A DNA stretch of 64,000 bases, taken from assembly GCF_050624435.1 (NCBI RefSeq), contig NC_134542.1, forward strand, positions 110,281,677 to 110,345,676. Direction: 5' to 3'. The translations under genes were made by a program, and so were the position numbers. Every line of letters begins with the position of its first letter. Position 1 is the stretch's first letter. Source of the DNA: Tenrec ecaudatus (Eukaryota; Chordata; Mammalia; Afrosoricida; Tenrecidae). Under the pieces are notes generated by a model. The model was given only the letters and a program-made list of their open reading frames with translations. It was not told the DNA's origin and did no database searches. Of this stretch, positions 51,008-63,399 are shown in pieces.

Positions 51008-51803
51008 GTAAATCGCACCAATCTGCTCTATTCAAGTCTGCAAAACACTATAACAATGTCATGATTTTCAGTTATAAAAAATGTATCCATGTGGTATGCT
51101 TGAAAGTATTTCTCTTACACATTTGATCTTCTGATATAATATAAAAATCATCATCTGTCATATAACCTGTGTAGTACATATATACAACTCTCTCCAAAGT
51201 CCTTTTTAGTCTATAAATCTCAATTGATGATAACTATTTCAGTTGAGAAAAACTATGTTGAAGAGAAACAGTATGACATTTAACCATGTACCTTGTTTAA
51301 TGTTCAGTTCTTAGAGGCATAGGAAGTTTTGTATAATTTTATCTATCTTACATATTAGTTATATACATAGTTATATACATAATGTATATTATTTATATAC
51401 ATTTTGTATAGTTGTATAGTTGTATAGTCAAGAGGTTCTTAAAACCAAAGGCTTTACTATAAAGTATATGGCAAATGGATTTGATGAAAAAATTTGACCT
51501 GAATCGATCTTGAATGAGTTCTATAACATTAAAAAATTCTAACTGAGGATTTATATCCAAAGTTTTTCTATAAAAACAAGGTGTGGGAAAAAGCTGAAAG
51601 CATGGTTATGTTCTAACCATAAAATAAAAGCAACTGTAAATTCATTACACATTTGGTTCAAGGATTTCAAATAAAGAACTGTGGACCCTTATCAGCCATA
51701 GCATTTATTAAACTATTTTTGAAATATGGAACATTTTAGGTGATCTATAGATTTACTTTAATTCTTTGCTGTACTTATCACTCTTTCCCTACTGACTTTC
51801 TAG
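51008..51803 (+). other. LRP1B: intron 7 (796 bp)
   Basis: AT-rich, with TATA-type low-complexity sequence at 51340-51430. No repeat family recognised. Confidence 0.8.
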
Positions 51804-51941
51804 ATAAGCTTATACATAAGGCAATACCTTGCAAAAAAGATGAATTTGCTTGTGGCAATAGAAAATGTATCCCCATGAACCTCCAGTGTGATCAAATTGA
51901 TGATTGTGGAGACGGTTCTGATGAGCAAGTCTGCAGAATAA
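51804..51941 (+). CDS. LRP1B: LRP1B exon h: LDL-receptor class A repeat 8 (last of cluster IV)
   Basis: 138 nt, phase 1 in and out, acceptor CTTTCTAG ending at 51803 and donor GTGAGT at 51942. A short linker DKLIHKAI precedes the module PCKKDEFAC to DEQVC, with six cysteines and [10 protein letters not shown]. Leu-Gln precede the fourth cysteine where Trp is common. The following RI leads into the EGF modules, so this is the membrane-proximal end of the ligand-binding cluster. Confidence 0.95.
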
Positions 51942-52165
51942 GTGAGTATTTTGTCTTGCTTAACGAAGTACAGTAACACAGAAATCCATTTTATGCTGAA
52001 ATATGATTAAATTTTACTACTATGTGAAAAGTTTGCCCTTAAAAAATCCTTTAGTAATGTCCTTTTATTTAAACCTTTGAGATACAACCTTGAAGTCCCT
52101 TTGAAAACATCACCTAGTTTCAGAAACAATAAGTGGAAAGTTGAATTTCTGATGAGTCTTGTCAG

Positions 52166-52365
52166 AAGGAGCCCCCGTGGTAGACTGTTGACATGCTGAG
52201 CTACTAACTAAGAATCTAGTGGTTCAAACCCACTACATGCTCTGGAGGGGAAAGATGATCCATTGTTTTCAGAAAGATTCGCAGTCTGATAAAACCTACA
52301 TGAAAGTATTTCTGAGTTCGGTAACATCACTCTAAATCAAAATCACCTTGACAATTTTTAAAATC
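52166..52365 (+). mobile_element. AfroSINE, sense
   Basis: GGAGCCCCCGTGGTAGACTG, GAATCTAGTGGTTCAAACCC (B-box region), then the core through TCGGTAACATCAC. Confidence 0.7.
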
Positions 52366-53234
52366 TTATTTTTAGGCAATAGACCTAGTTAAGCTAAGAT
52401 CTCAATATTCAAAAAGAGACTTTGGTGTCAACCAAAAAGAAAGCCTAACTACATCCATTAATATTTTATATTAAATACATTTATCTAGTCATTTTTAATG
52501 ATACAGTGATATCTAGTTGAATGGTGGTAAAGCTATTAATAATTTAGACAGTGTTCTATGTTGTAATTCATTTTTAAAATATTTTCAAAAAAAGCATCAT
52601 GTTTATTTCAGTGAGGGTGCTATGATACCTGATGAATTATTAGATTCAAATTGTTAATAATTTATTGTTTACTTAATGCTTGGTATTTGATTTGGCATAT
52701 CAAAAAGAAATAATTGCATTTATGATTATAAATTCAGTTTGCTCCTAAAAATCACAGAATACTTACTACATTGGAGAATTTTTTTAATGGATATATCTAA
52801 GTTTTCCCTCGCTGGTGATAAAAGCCTTATATGTCTCAACCTTGACATTACTCATATATTTAAATCAATTTTAAAATACTGAAGTCATTTGTGATTAATA
52901 ATGCTTAAAGTTCTAATAGTCAAAATGTTTGTGTTTCTTAATAATTTGATTTGTTTAAGCAATTTAAAGCAAATTTGTTAGTATGCTGCTCTCATTTGTT
53001 TTTATTACAAAATATTTTACAAATGGAAAAGGAATGAAGTGGTGACTATTATGACAGAAATTACACAAAACCCAAAGCTTACTCCAACTGTATTGTAGTC
53101 CGTGGGCTGTGGAGCATATGAAAATCTCAGCTGGTATGCCTCATTCATGTGTCCAGGCTAAGGAAGCATCGGGACCGCTGGCTCAGCTTACTAGCCTGAG
53201 TAATGTGCTAGTGCCCTTGATCAAGCCCTTCAGA

Positions 53235-53425
53235 GCTACAGTTTAAACCAAAACCAACCCACTTCCATCGAGGGATGCCAACGTGTCATACCCTTTATAG
53301 ATATGGTTTCTGAGGCTATAAAGCCTTATAGGAGCAGAGAGCCTCATCTTTCTCCTGCAGAATGGCTGGTGGTTTTGAACCATGTCCTTACAGTTTGCAG
53401 TCAAGTGCTCACCAAACAATGTGAG
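53235..53425 (-). mobile_element. AfroSINE, antisense
   Basis: AACCCACTTCCATCGAGGG, AGGAGCAGAGAGCCTCATC, TTTCTCCTGCAGAATGGCTG and GGTGGTTTTGAACCATGTCC in antisense order. Confidence 0.75.
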
Positions 53426-53569
53426 GGTTTTATTATTATAAAATAATAAGGGTTCCTGTATTATAAGTTAGGTTAGTAATAAGTAAATCTCTAGGTAGCT
53501 TATAGGACATATTCTATGCTTTCAAAAGGATGTAGACACCTACATGGTTCTATTAAAACATACACACAC

Positions 53570-53785
53570 AGTTGGGAGTGTAAACAATGTATGAAGGAAC
53601 GGGGATGGAGCACTAGAACTGACTGTGATTACCCAACTCTTTAAAAGTGATTTATCTATGGGGAAAAGAAGAAAGCAAATGTTCTAAAATCAATTGGGGT
53701 AATGATTGTATGATTCTTCTTGATATAATTAAGCTATTGAATTGTATGATATGTGGATTACCTGCCAATAAAACACACACACAGT
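53570..53785 (+). mobile_element. element X, third copy
   Basis: TTAAAAGTGATTTATCTATGG (also at 18534), then TTCTTCTTGATATAATTAAGC and ACCTGCCAATAAAACAC. Ends in an AC-rich tail. Confidence 0.6.
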
Positions 53786-54072
53786 CATTAGAATTATTGA
53801 CCCTTGACTTCTTATTAGAAATTAGTGTGACTTAATGACAGCTGTAAGCATGGCTGTTGGTAATTTGGTAAACAATACTAAATGTAAATGAGTTCACTTT
53901 ATCTGGCTCTATAGCTTTAAAAGCAATGAAGTCTTATAGGGAGAATAGACTTAAATCTTCTACATTAAAAGGAGCTAGGTACAGAATACTAAATGTCCTT
54001 TTCAAATTAAAAGCTAAACTTCCACTTCAGGAATTAGAATTGTATCAGTGTCAACATATTTTTAAATCCTAG

Positions 54073-54207
54073 ACCCCACTGCATATTCCTGTGAGGAGAA
54101 TGTGAATCCATGTGGAGACAATGCCTACTGCGATCAAGTAAACACATCTGTGTTCTGTCGCTGTAAGCCTGGATTCCAGAGGAACATGAGAAACAGGCAG
54201 TGTGAAG
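54073..54207 (+). CDS. LRP1B: LRP1B exon i: EGF-like module
   Basis: 135 nt, phase 1 in and out, acceptor AATCCTAG ending at 54072 and donor GTAGAG at 54208. After a linker NPTAYS the module runs from CEENVNPC through [12 protein letters not shown] to NRQC, six cysteines in EGF spacing. No calcium-binding D-x-N-E start is present, so this is the non-calcium type. In the family this EGF pair connects the repeat cluster to the beta-propeller and shapes acid-dependent ligand release. Confidence 0.95.
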
Positions 54208-54692
54208 GTAGAGTACATCACCTTGACAGCTTGCTCTTAAATCTTTGGGTTACAAAAAGACTCACAAGGCTGCTAAATTGTGAGATGACAATTAAGACTG
54301 ATTTTCATCAAAACTATGTGTTTCTATGGGGTGCCATTTTACCTCTGAGTGTGAAGCTCAACTTCTGGGCTCAAGAGCTTGTTTGCCTGTACTGCTAAGC
54401 TAACCACCACTGAGGCTGCAGACTTGCAGGAATTTCAATTGCTTTGTAACAATTCTGTTTTGAAATGCAAATACAAGAATTATGATTTCAGGAACATTTG
54501 GATAATTAGACCCATTTCATGAAAAAATATTTTATGGTGATCCACTTCTATGCAGATTTGGCTATTTGTTTTATTGCAATAGGTACTGCACATTTAGACA
54601 CTTGTGGTCTCTCGTCCTGATACCATAGCTTAAACAGCATTATAAATGATCAAGATATGCCTTTTTACGTTCAAGGAAGTGTATAATAGATA

Positions 54693-55172
54693 CCTTTTTT
54701 TTACATCTTATTAGGGCCTCATAAAACTATTATCACAATGCATACGTATACATACATCAATTGTATAAAGCACATCTGTACATTCTTTGCCCTAATCATT
54801 TTCAAAGCATTTGCTCTCCACTTAAGCCCTTTGCATCAGGTCCTCTTTTTTTTCCCCCTCCCCACTCCTCCCTCCCTCATGAGCCCTGGATAATTTATAG
54901 ATTGTTATTTTGTCATATCTTGCCCTATCCGGAGTCTCCCTTCTTCATTGGTGCTACGTCGCACCCTGAATGACTCATCTCCTCTTCTAGACCACTCTGT
55001 GAGGGGATCTCCACTGGCCGACAAATGGGCTTTGGGTCTCCACTCTGCACTTCCCCCTTCATTCACTGAGCTAGATGGCCACTTGTTCACATTCAAGCCT
55101 TTAAGACCCCAGACAATAACTATCTCTTTTGATAGCCAGGCACCATCAGCTTTCTTCAATATATCTTAAATT
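54693..55172 (-). mobile_element. L1 3'UTR, antisense (copy G), internally shortened
   Basis: TTTTTTTACATCTTATTAGGG, ATTTGCTCTCCACTTAAGCC, CCACTGGCCGACAAATGGGC, TTCAAGCCTTTAAGACCCC and GATAGCCAGGCACCATCAGC. Compared with copies A and D several internal blocks are missing. Confidence 0.8.
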
Positions 55173-56339
55173 ATTGTAGCTCATTCAATAATTGAGCATA
55201 TTTGACATGCAGACCCTTAAAGTGAGCGATGTGCAAGAGTAATGTAAGTCAGGGCTTTATCTATGGGGTAAAGCAATTGAGACCCATGTATATTTCCTGC
55301 AAATGTCATCATGAACAGTGATATTTATGATTATCTATTGCGGTGACTGAAGTCTATGATGGTTTAAATGGCTAATGCCTCCTGAAACTATCTGAAACCA
55401 TCTGGGAGGATCATGGATGTAGCCAGACATAACCTCAGAAGACAGATTTGATGATCTACTTCTGAAAAATCAGTCACTGAAAAGCGCGTACAAAACAGTT
55501 TGATTCTGACATATATGAGCTCTTTAGCTTCTAAACGAGAAACTGCTTTCAGCTTGGGTATTGTGATTAGAGCCAAACCTATATTGTCTAAATCTGGCTT
55601 AGTTAGAATACAGTGATGTATTCAAATGATTTTACCTGCCAGTTTATTTCTATAGTATCTATTTATGATAGTTTTGGGTATACTAAACTGCTTTTACATT
55701 GTCAATCAAAATGGAAGTGTTGTAATCAATAAATTATGCTTACATAAGAGGAAGAAACTAGTATCTATATCATACTTACGTTGAGTTGTGTGCTTTTTCG
55801 GATTATGTATGATACATTACATCTCCTTCCTTATATCTCTTGTTTATTTTTTTCCAAAAATTTCCCGCCTTAGGAACAGGTATCAGCTTCAGTTGCTGTG
55901 CTGGTCCAGATGGATGGTAGAAAGAACAGCCAAAGTGCTTGTACTTCCATTTGTTCCCATTCGTATTGGGTGGGGTTACATAGGCAGTGGTGGGTTAGCT
56001 CAACCCTTGAATAATAGAGCTCTAGTCACTGTCGACTCAATTTTTGTCAGAGTGAAAGCAAATCTATCCCTTCAGAATCGGGAATTCAGGCATACTTCTG
56101 GTGGCAGACGTAAAATATCTTGCTGTGACCCCAAATTCATAGAAGCCTGGGGATTTTGGTAAAAGATATAACAAAGGTGCTTGGGTAGTGAAATTTTTTA
56201 CTTTCAGATGGCCACATTGGTGTTTTCATTAGCCATTGCCATCACATTGATTTCAATTCAGTTACCCCACACAGAGTTTCTGAGATGGTACCCCTTCACT
56301 AGAGCGAATAGACTCATCTGCAACAAACCAATCCGTCTC

Positions 56340-56625
56340 GCACAAGAGTGCTCGTTAGCAGCAAAGGTGGAGAGACTTTGTGTTACATCCTTTGGACATG
56401 TTGTCAGGAGAGGCCTCTCCCTGGAGAAGGAGAACGTATTTGGGAAAACAGAGGAGCAGCAAAAGAGAGGAAGGCCTGTAAGGAAATTTATTGACACTTT
56501 GGCTTCAACTATGGGTTTCAGTCTGGGAATAGTTGTGAGCAAGGTGCACGATCAGGCAGTGTTCTATTGTGTTGGGCGTGTGGTAACTCTAGGTAAGAAA
56601 TGACTGGATTGCACTTAATAACAAC
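56340..56625 (+). mobile_element. RTE 3' end, sense (copy R4)
   Basis: AGGAGAGGCCTCTCCCTGGAG, GAGAGGAAGGCCTGTAAGG and a tail CACTTAATAACAACAACAAC. The upstream part is diverged. Confidence 0.7.
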
Positions 56626-56639
56626 AACAACATAAACTG

Positions 56640-56830
56640 CTAAAAGGACCAAGAGGGGCAGTGAGGAAGAGGAAGGCCCTCACGAAGGTGAATTGACAGC
56701 ATGGCTGCAGCAATGGGCCCAGGCCTGGGAACTGTTGTGAGGCTGGCACAGGCTTGGCCAGTATTTTGTTGTTGTGTAGATGGTCACTAAGGATCAGTAC
56801 CAACTGGATGGTACCTAACAAAAGCAACAG
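56640..56830 (+). mobile_element. RTE 3' end, sense, second tail in tandem
   Basis: GGACCAAGAGGGGCAGTGAGG, GGCTGCAGCAATGGGCCCAG, then TGGTACCTAACAAAAGCAAC. A separate copy, because the whole C-terminal tail is repeated. Confidence 0.65.
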
Positions 56831-56864
56831 ACATGCTACAAACATTCTAAGGACATAAGTAACC

Positions 56865-57705
56865 TAAGAAGCTAGACTATATGAAGAAGAACAGCATTGG
56901 ATTGAAGAAATGGGTATTATGACCTGCAATGTGTAGAGATTGTACTTTGCTTTCCGATAGTGAAGAATTATTACTAATGAAGCACTTACTGATTGAGATC
57001 AAAGACTGCAGTTTTCAGTATGAATTACCTCAACATAAACAGAAATCCCCCCACTTAGAACAATAAGAAACACCATGATAAAGCGGAACAAAACAGGTCG
57101 TCAAGGATCTCATTTGACCTGGATCCATAGTCAAGGGCCCTGCAAACAGCACTTGGGAAATCAAACAATACAGTGTTGTATTGGGAAATCTCCTCTATCA
57201 GGTCTCTTTAGTGATAAACACCAAAGATGTCACTTTGCCTTTGAGCCTCACAATATTGAATCACCTCCCACGCAAGAGAAAGCTGGACAATGAATAAAGA
57301 AAATAAAGATAAATTGAAGAATTTGAATGATTACATTGACAAAGAATATTAAATATTCCATGAGTTGCCAGGGGAACCAATGCACTTCTCTTGGAAGAAA
57401 ACCAGCCAGTCTGTAGACCCCTAAGAAGTGCAGACCTTGAGACTTTGTATCATGTATTTTGGACCAGTATCAGGAGAAACAAGTTCCTGGTGAAAAGAGG
57501 CTCAGCAAAATTAGGGAGACAGTCAAAGAAAGGGATTGCTACTGTGCTGCCGCACAGACATACCTCGAACAATGGTGACAACGGTGCAGCATTCGGCAAT
57601 GTGTCATCCTGTCCTGCGTGTCACTGTGTTTTGGAATCCACCAAGGGCACCTGCAATAAAGTGCTAGTGGCACACATGCCATTTTCTCTCTCTATGACAT
57701 GAAAG
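56865..57705 (+). mobile_element. RTE-clade LINE copy R5, C-terminal part, decayed
   Basis: ACTGATTGAGATCAAAGACTGC and TTTGACCTGGATCCATAGTC correspond to 60080-60100 and 60215-60232 in copy R6. Further C-terminal traces occur to about 57500; the edges after that are vague. Confidence 0.55.
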
Positions 57706-58157
57706 GCACGTAAATATTTGTTTTCTTTATACCATTGCCTCCTTTTTCAATTAGACACAGAAGTGGATCTTCATGAGAATCCGTAAGTTCTCCTTGGGTC
57801 AGATGGCATCTCAAAGAGCAGAATCAGAAAACGTCTTTGTCTCAGCACCATTCTATGCGGTTGTCACTGTGAAAGCCCTTGTCTTCCCCACTGAGTTCTT
57901 GGAATAGTTTTTTATGTAGAACAAAACATGATTATGACTGCGATTACTCATAAGCTCTCTAATTCAAAGAGTGGTCAGTTTATTTCATAACTTTATGACA
58001 CAAGCAGGATACCGATCTGTGATAGAAGAAACCGTGATGATGCAGGGGTCAAGTTCAGGGTTGTTAAGAAAAGGCTGATGGTACAACCTACCTGATGGCC
58101 CTGTGAGAGAAAAAATGAGAGATCTGCTCCCATGTGGATTATGGCTTCTGTAAACCA

Positions 58158-58182
58158 GTGTGTGTGTGTGGGGGGGGGGGGG
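58158..58182. repeat. (GT)n(G)n microsatellite
   Basis: A GT run followed by about a dozen G residues. Confidence 0.9.
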
Positions 58183-58904
58183 ATCTACCCTGTTAGTCGA
58201 GGTTGGTATGGCTTGAAAATTAATGCAACTGCACCTACCAACAATAGCAATATAAATTATAGCCAGAACTAAGTAAGATACAGGTTGGGAGGAAAAGTAG
58301 CCAAAGAATGTAGATAAATTCATCAGAATCACCTGACCTCAATCATAAATATGCTGAAGCCATTGAAGTCAGATAAATAATAAACATAGTTTTTAGACGC
58401 TTTATATAGCCTCTCTATAGCCATTTTTAAGACATTTCACTTTATGGATATGCACCCAGAAAGATTACTCTAGGCCCCAAAGACTTTCATTCTCCTAAGT
58501 GCAATCTAATCCATAGTGCACACCATTCTGACAAAAATAAATCCTGTATGAATCCATACTTTATAGGCGCATTCATGCCTTCATTCTCTGCCAGGCATTG
58601 CAATAAATGCTAGAATAAATAATGCTGTTTGTCTTCAAGGACTGACAATCAAATAGGAAAGATGGATTTATGTCCATATAACTTTAATACAGCATGATAA
58701 ATTCTGAAGGAAGAAGAACACAGAGAGACTAAGGAGATAATCACTCTTGGATAGTTTTACAAGAAGAAAGGAAGGGTTCATTTCAGGTACATGTGGAAAG
58801 ATGAATAGAAGGTATCTGTGTAAAAGAGAGCAAGTGCAGTGGAGGCCAAAGAAGTAGCATGTTCCATGGCCAAAGTTAGACCTCAAAGAAGAAAAATCAA
58901 AAAC

Positions 58905-59110
58905 AAAAGCAAACGTTTTGTTAATTCTGGCTCATGTGAACCTTATAACACAGACTAGAACTGCTCCATTGGGCTTTTAAGACTAAGATCTCTATGACAG
59001 TAAACATTCTCATTTTTCTCTTAAGGAGTAGTTGATGGGTTTGAATCTCTAACCTGTCAGCGAACAGCCTAAAGGTTAACCCACTGTCTCATCAGGGCTC
59101 CTGTACAAAG
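58905..59110 (-). mobile_element. AfroSINE, antisense
   Basis: ACACAGACTAGAACTGCTCC, GTTGATGGGTTTGAATCTC, AGGTTAACCCACTGTCTCATC in antisense order. Confidence 0.7.
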
Positions 59111-59432
59111 GTATAGAAGAAGATAATTGGAAATAAGCTTTAAAGAAATGTTAAAGAGGTTATTTGCGTGAATGATGATACTAGAAACAACTGATGTGCT
59201 TGTTTTATTCTTTTAAATAGATTAACAAGCAGTTTAAAATCAATTAATGAATTACTATAGTGGAACTTATAAAATGATGACAGTATATTGCACAGAAATT
59301 TCTAACTTGATAGTATGAAAGGACTAGTAATCATAAGTTGAAGGAACAAAATGGACTTTTTAGAAATATGAAAAAATGGAAGCACTAAATGGGGTACAAT
59401 CATACTATTTTCAGTTTTTTTTTCTCTTCCAG

Positions 59433-59552
59433 ACCTTAATGAATGTTTGGTGTTTAGCACATGTTCACACCAATGTATTAATATGGAAGGATCATACAAA
59501 TGTACATGCAACCAGAATTTTGAAGAGAGAAATAACACGTGCATAGCAAAAG
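59433..59552 (+). CDS. LRP1B: LRP1B exon j: calcium-binding EGF module
   Basis: 120 nt, phase 1 in and out, acceptor CTCTTCCAG ending at 59432 and donor GTAAGG at 59553. [11 protein letters not shown] begins a calcium-binding EGF module (D-x-N-E). [10 protein letters not shown] fits the Asn/Asp hydroxylation consensus C-x-[DN]-x4-[FY]-x-C. Six cysteines. One N-glycosylation sequon, NNT, near the end (ERNNTC). It lies directly before the propeller. Confidence 0.95.
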
Positions 59553-59659
59553 GTAAGGTTATGAACATAAGTATAAAAATGACTATACGTTTTCTTTAAA
59601 CTTCTAAAATAGGAACTTATAACAGGGAACTGCCACAAGTTGGATTCAGAAGGCGACAT

Positions 59660-60790
59660 AAAAAAGGGAGATAATTTCTGATGTTAGATGGATCTTGCCT
59701 TAAAGCAAAGAATACCAAAAGATGTTTGTGTGTGTTTCATTGACCATGCACTGTGTGGATAATAAACTGTGGATATCCTTGAGAGAAATGGGAATTCCAG
59801 AAGACGTCATTGTGCTCATTTGGAACTTGTATATGGATCAAGAGACAGTTGAGACAAAAGGAAAAAGACATACTGCATGGTTTAAATTTGGAAAAGGTGT
59901 GCATCAGGGATGCACCCTCCTACCATACTTGTTCAATCTGTGTGCTGAGCAAATCATCCGGGAAGCTGGGTTCTCAGAAGAAGAAGGTAGCATCAGGACT
60001 GGAGGAAGACTTGTTAGCAACCTGTGATATGCAGATGACACAACCTTGCTTGCTGAAAGTGAGCAATTGAAGCACTTGCTGATGGAGATCAAGGATTGCA
60101 GCCTTCAGTGTGGAGTACAAGTCAACCTAAGGAAGACCAAAATCCTCACAGCTGGGCCAATAGGTCACACCACGGTAAATGGAGGAAAGTTTGAAGGTGT
60201 CAAGGCTTTTGTCTTGCTTGGATCCACAATCAATGCTCATGGAAGCAGCAGTCAACAGATCAAAAGACACATTGCATTCGGTAAATCAGCTACACAAGAT
60301 CTCTTTAGCATGTTGAACAGCAAGGATATTATTTTGAGGACTAAGATGGGCCTGATCCAAAGCATGATATTCTCCCTGGTATGATATGCATGAGAATATT
60401 GAACATTGAATTAGGAAAACTGATGAAGAATAGATGCATTTGAATTGTGGTGATGGAGAAGGATTTTAAAAGTACCACGGAATGCTCAAAGCACATACTG
60501 ATCTGTACTGAAAAAAGAAAGGCCAGAGTGCTCCTTAGAGGCAAGGACAGCAAGCCTTTGTCTTACATACTTTGGTCCTATGGTCTGGAGAGACTAGTCC
60601 CTGGAGAAGGGCATCATGTTTGGTAAAGTGGAGGGGCAGCAAAACAAAAGAAGGCCTTCTATGAGATGGAGTGACACAGTGGCTGCATCTATGGGCTCTG
60701 GCAGAGGAACGATTAAGAAGATGGAGCAGGACCATGAAGTGTTTGGGTAATGGTCAGGGCTGGCTCCATGGTAACTAACAGGAACAAAAC
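59660..60790 (+). mobile_element. RTE-clade LINE copy R6, best-preserved RT domain
   Basis: From 59722 to 60384 one frame of about 220 codons is open except for a single TGA at 60025-60027. It covers the RT palm: REMGIPEDVIVLIWNLYMDQ, GKGVHQGCTLLPYLFNLCAE, then the stop, then YADDTTLLAESE with an intact YADD active site. The stop sits where related copies have Arg before YADD, consistent with CGA to TGA decay. The tail ends GGTAACTAACAGGAACAAAAC. 5'-truncated, non-functional. Confidence 0.8.
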
Positions 60791-61834
60791 ATAGTTATAT
60801 ACTGAATTTTAGCAATAACTTCCTTCCTTATAATATAAATTTATATTGTAACTCTTATTAATTTGGGTTGCTCTTTTTATTAATTAAGCTAATTTATAAT
60901 TGTTTCTAGATAAGACTCTTAAATATATGGCTACTGTTAAAATCACTTTGCATTTGAACAATTTTTCAGAGATAAATGTATAAAGACTGAAAAAATATAA
61001 GATAACTTTTAGAGAGGTCTTCTCTTTTCTGTATGAAAAATTGTGAAAAGGTTAAGATATTTTTTAAAGATTAAAGGTTAATGTTTTAATGATAATTCAA
61101 CTTTGAGTAATGCTTTAAAGGTTTTAAAACATTATGCTAATCAAGACCCCCATGACAAATATACATGTATGAAAATAAAAATATATGTATATAAGTAGAT
61201 TATATATATGGCAGTTGAGTTTTTTAAGATATAAAGTGCTCGCATGTTCTAATACAGAGGTCCTTACTAATCATTTCCAGTGACCTATACAGTATGTTGG
61301 ACCTTTTAAAACAGAGTGTTATTATAAGAGGCAGCACCAAGAGGTGGAGAGTTGCTTATGGGTTGTGCTGTTAGCTGTACTTATCCTTGAATTCCAATAT
61401 TACACTTTTTTTCTGGCTATATGGTATTGAGACACTTAACCAAAAGCTCTGGAAGTTCCTGATCTGTCCAAGGGGGATATTTTCCATTGTTGATGATAAT
61501 TCTGAATGGCCAAGCATTATGCATGCCACAAGATAGGTAATCTCTAAGAGAGAGCTATGGCAAACATTGGGTTGAAATGCATCACCTCTTTTAAAAAATC
61601 ACAGATACTATATACACATGACAATCTATTTAAAACTCTCAATATTTTCAGGATTTATATAAGAATATTCCTTTACTCAATATGAATGATATCAATATTG
61701 TAGGCACCTCCATTTCTGGCTAAAGAGTTCCCCTTAACATAATTTCAGATAATAAAATTAGAGTACCTTAATATGGATCTCTTGGTATAAGGTAGATAAA
61801 ATAACATTTATGATTTAAAAATCAGAAAAAAACA

Positions 61835-61945
61835 AAACCTCAAACTCACTGCCATTAAGCCAATTCTGACTCACAGTGGCCCTGATAATCTCCAGGGGGC
61901 AGCTCTACCTATCGGTAGGGTCACAGGAGTTCAATATATAGATAC
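61835..61945 (-). mobile_element. AfroSINE fragment, antisense
   Basis: AAACTCACTGCCATTAAGCC, AATTCTGACTCACAGTGGCC and GGGGGCAGCTCTACC. Only the core part is present. Confidence 0.7.
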
Positions 61946-62388
61946 TGGAGACATTAGGCATAGCATATGCCAATTTCATTGCTTGGTTTTTTGGTAATGT
62001 CTAATCATGAAAGTACACTAAATGCTCAGAAACTTTTAAGTTTAATACATATACAATATAGTGTCTAGATATTCAGAATTAAAGTATTAGAATATAGTAT
62101 AATTGTTATTGACCAAATAGTAAGCCCTTCCCCTGAAAATGGTGCCTTCTACAAATATCTAATTTCTAGCCATAAATGAGCTTTCCACAAGAAAAATCTG
62201 CATCAGTAGTCTGAAATGTTTAGGTAAATGGTTATTAGAAATTATAAATCATGATTATAAAGTATAACCATGTTAGCTGATTTTTATTGAATGAGAGAAT
62301 ATGTAATAAAAATCAATATAATTTGAAAGTATTTGATGACCTTTACTTTAGTTAAAACTTATTTTATTTTTGTATTCCATTATAATAA

Positions 62389-62646
<258 letters not shown>

Positions 62647-62942
62647 TAACATCGAAAGTTCCTGCCTTCCCATTTTCCTTGTTTTGTTTTCATTTTACTA
62701 CCTCAGAGCATAATGCCTGCACATTGGAAAGTAGTAACTACCCGGTCTTTCCCCCAGTGCTCCTCTCATCTAGAAATAAAGCTTTGTACTACTTATTTAC
62801 CTTCTATAGCTGTACATAAATTATTTTAGTTTCATGATTCTAATGTAATAGTAATGCACTTACCTGTAGGGTATAAGAATTATGATGAACACTACAGACG
62901 ATTCTATGACATTTATATGTCACAGCAATTTCAAGTGTATTA

Positions 62943-63140
62943 GGGAGTCCTGGCAGCACTGTCAGATAAGCATTGCACTGATAAATCCAAAGTTGGTGGT
63001 TCAAACCATGCAGCTCCCAAGGAGAAAGATTAGGCTGCCTGCTCCTATAACGATGCACAGTCACGGAACTATCACAGAGGGCTGTTTTGAGTGGAAGTTG
63101 ACCAGATGGCAGTGGGTTTGGTTTAATAGTTTTGGGTTTT
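62943..63140 (+). mobile_element. AfroSINE, sense, well preserved
   Basis: GGGAGTCCTGGCAGCACTG, AAAGTTGGTGGTTCAAACC (B-box region), CTATCACAGAGGGCTG and CAGATGGCAGTGGGTTTGG. Complete from head to tail. Confidence 0.8.
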
Positions 63141-63399
63141 TCAAATATACTATGAATATAGGCCCTTTGCATCATGAAATGAGATTGAGTCTCATCACTG
63201 TATTTTTAGAACATAGTCAAATATATTGTTTTGTCACAAACACAACTTTTATTGCTAAATTCTGTAATGTCAATGTAATAGCCACACAGAACTCACAAAC
63301 AATATTCATGATTAAGGGTTTATTAAATAATCTAAAAAATAATCTAATCTAATTCAGGTGGAAATTCTCAAGACAAAGTTCCATCAGTATATGTAACTA

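Larger units (their letters stand above)
51942..54072 (+). other. LRP1B: intron 8 (about 2.1 kb)
   Basis: Two AfroSINEs and an element X tail, listed separately. In 52370-53230 and 53790-54070 nothing is recognised. Confidence 0.85.
54208..59432 (+). other. LRP1B: intron 9 (about 5.2 kb)
   Basis: One L1 tail, three RTE tails, a GT/G microsatellite and one AfroSINE, listed separately. 54215-54690, 55175-56335, 57715-58150 and 58190-58900 show nothing I can name. Confidence 0.85.

Noticed and set aside
56181..56603. A 140-codon open frame
   Set aside because: It overlaps an RTE LINE tail, and no start context or independent homology is visible.
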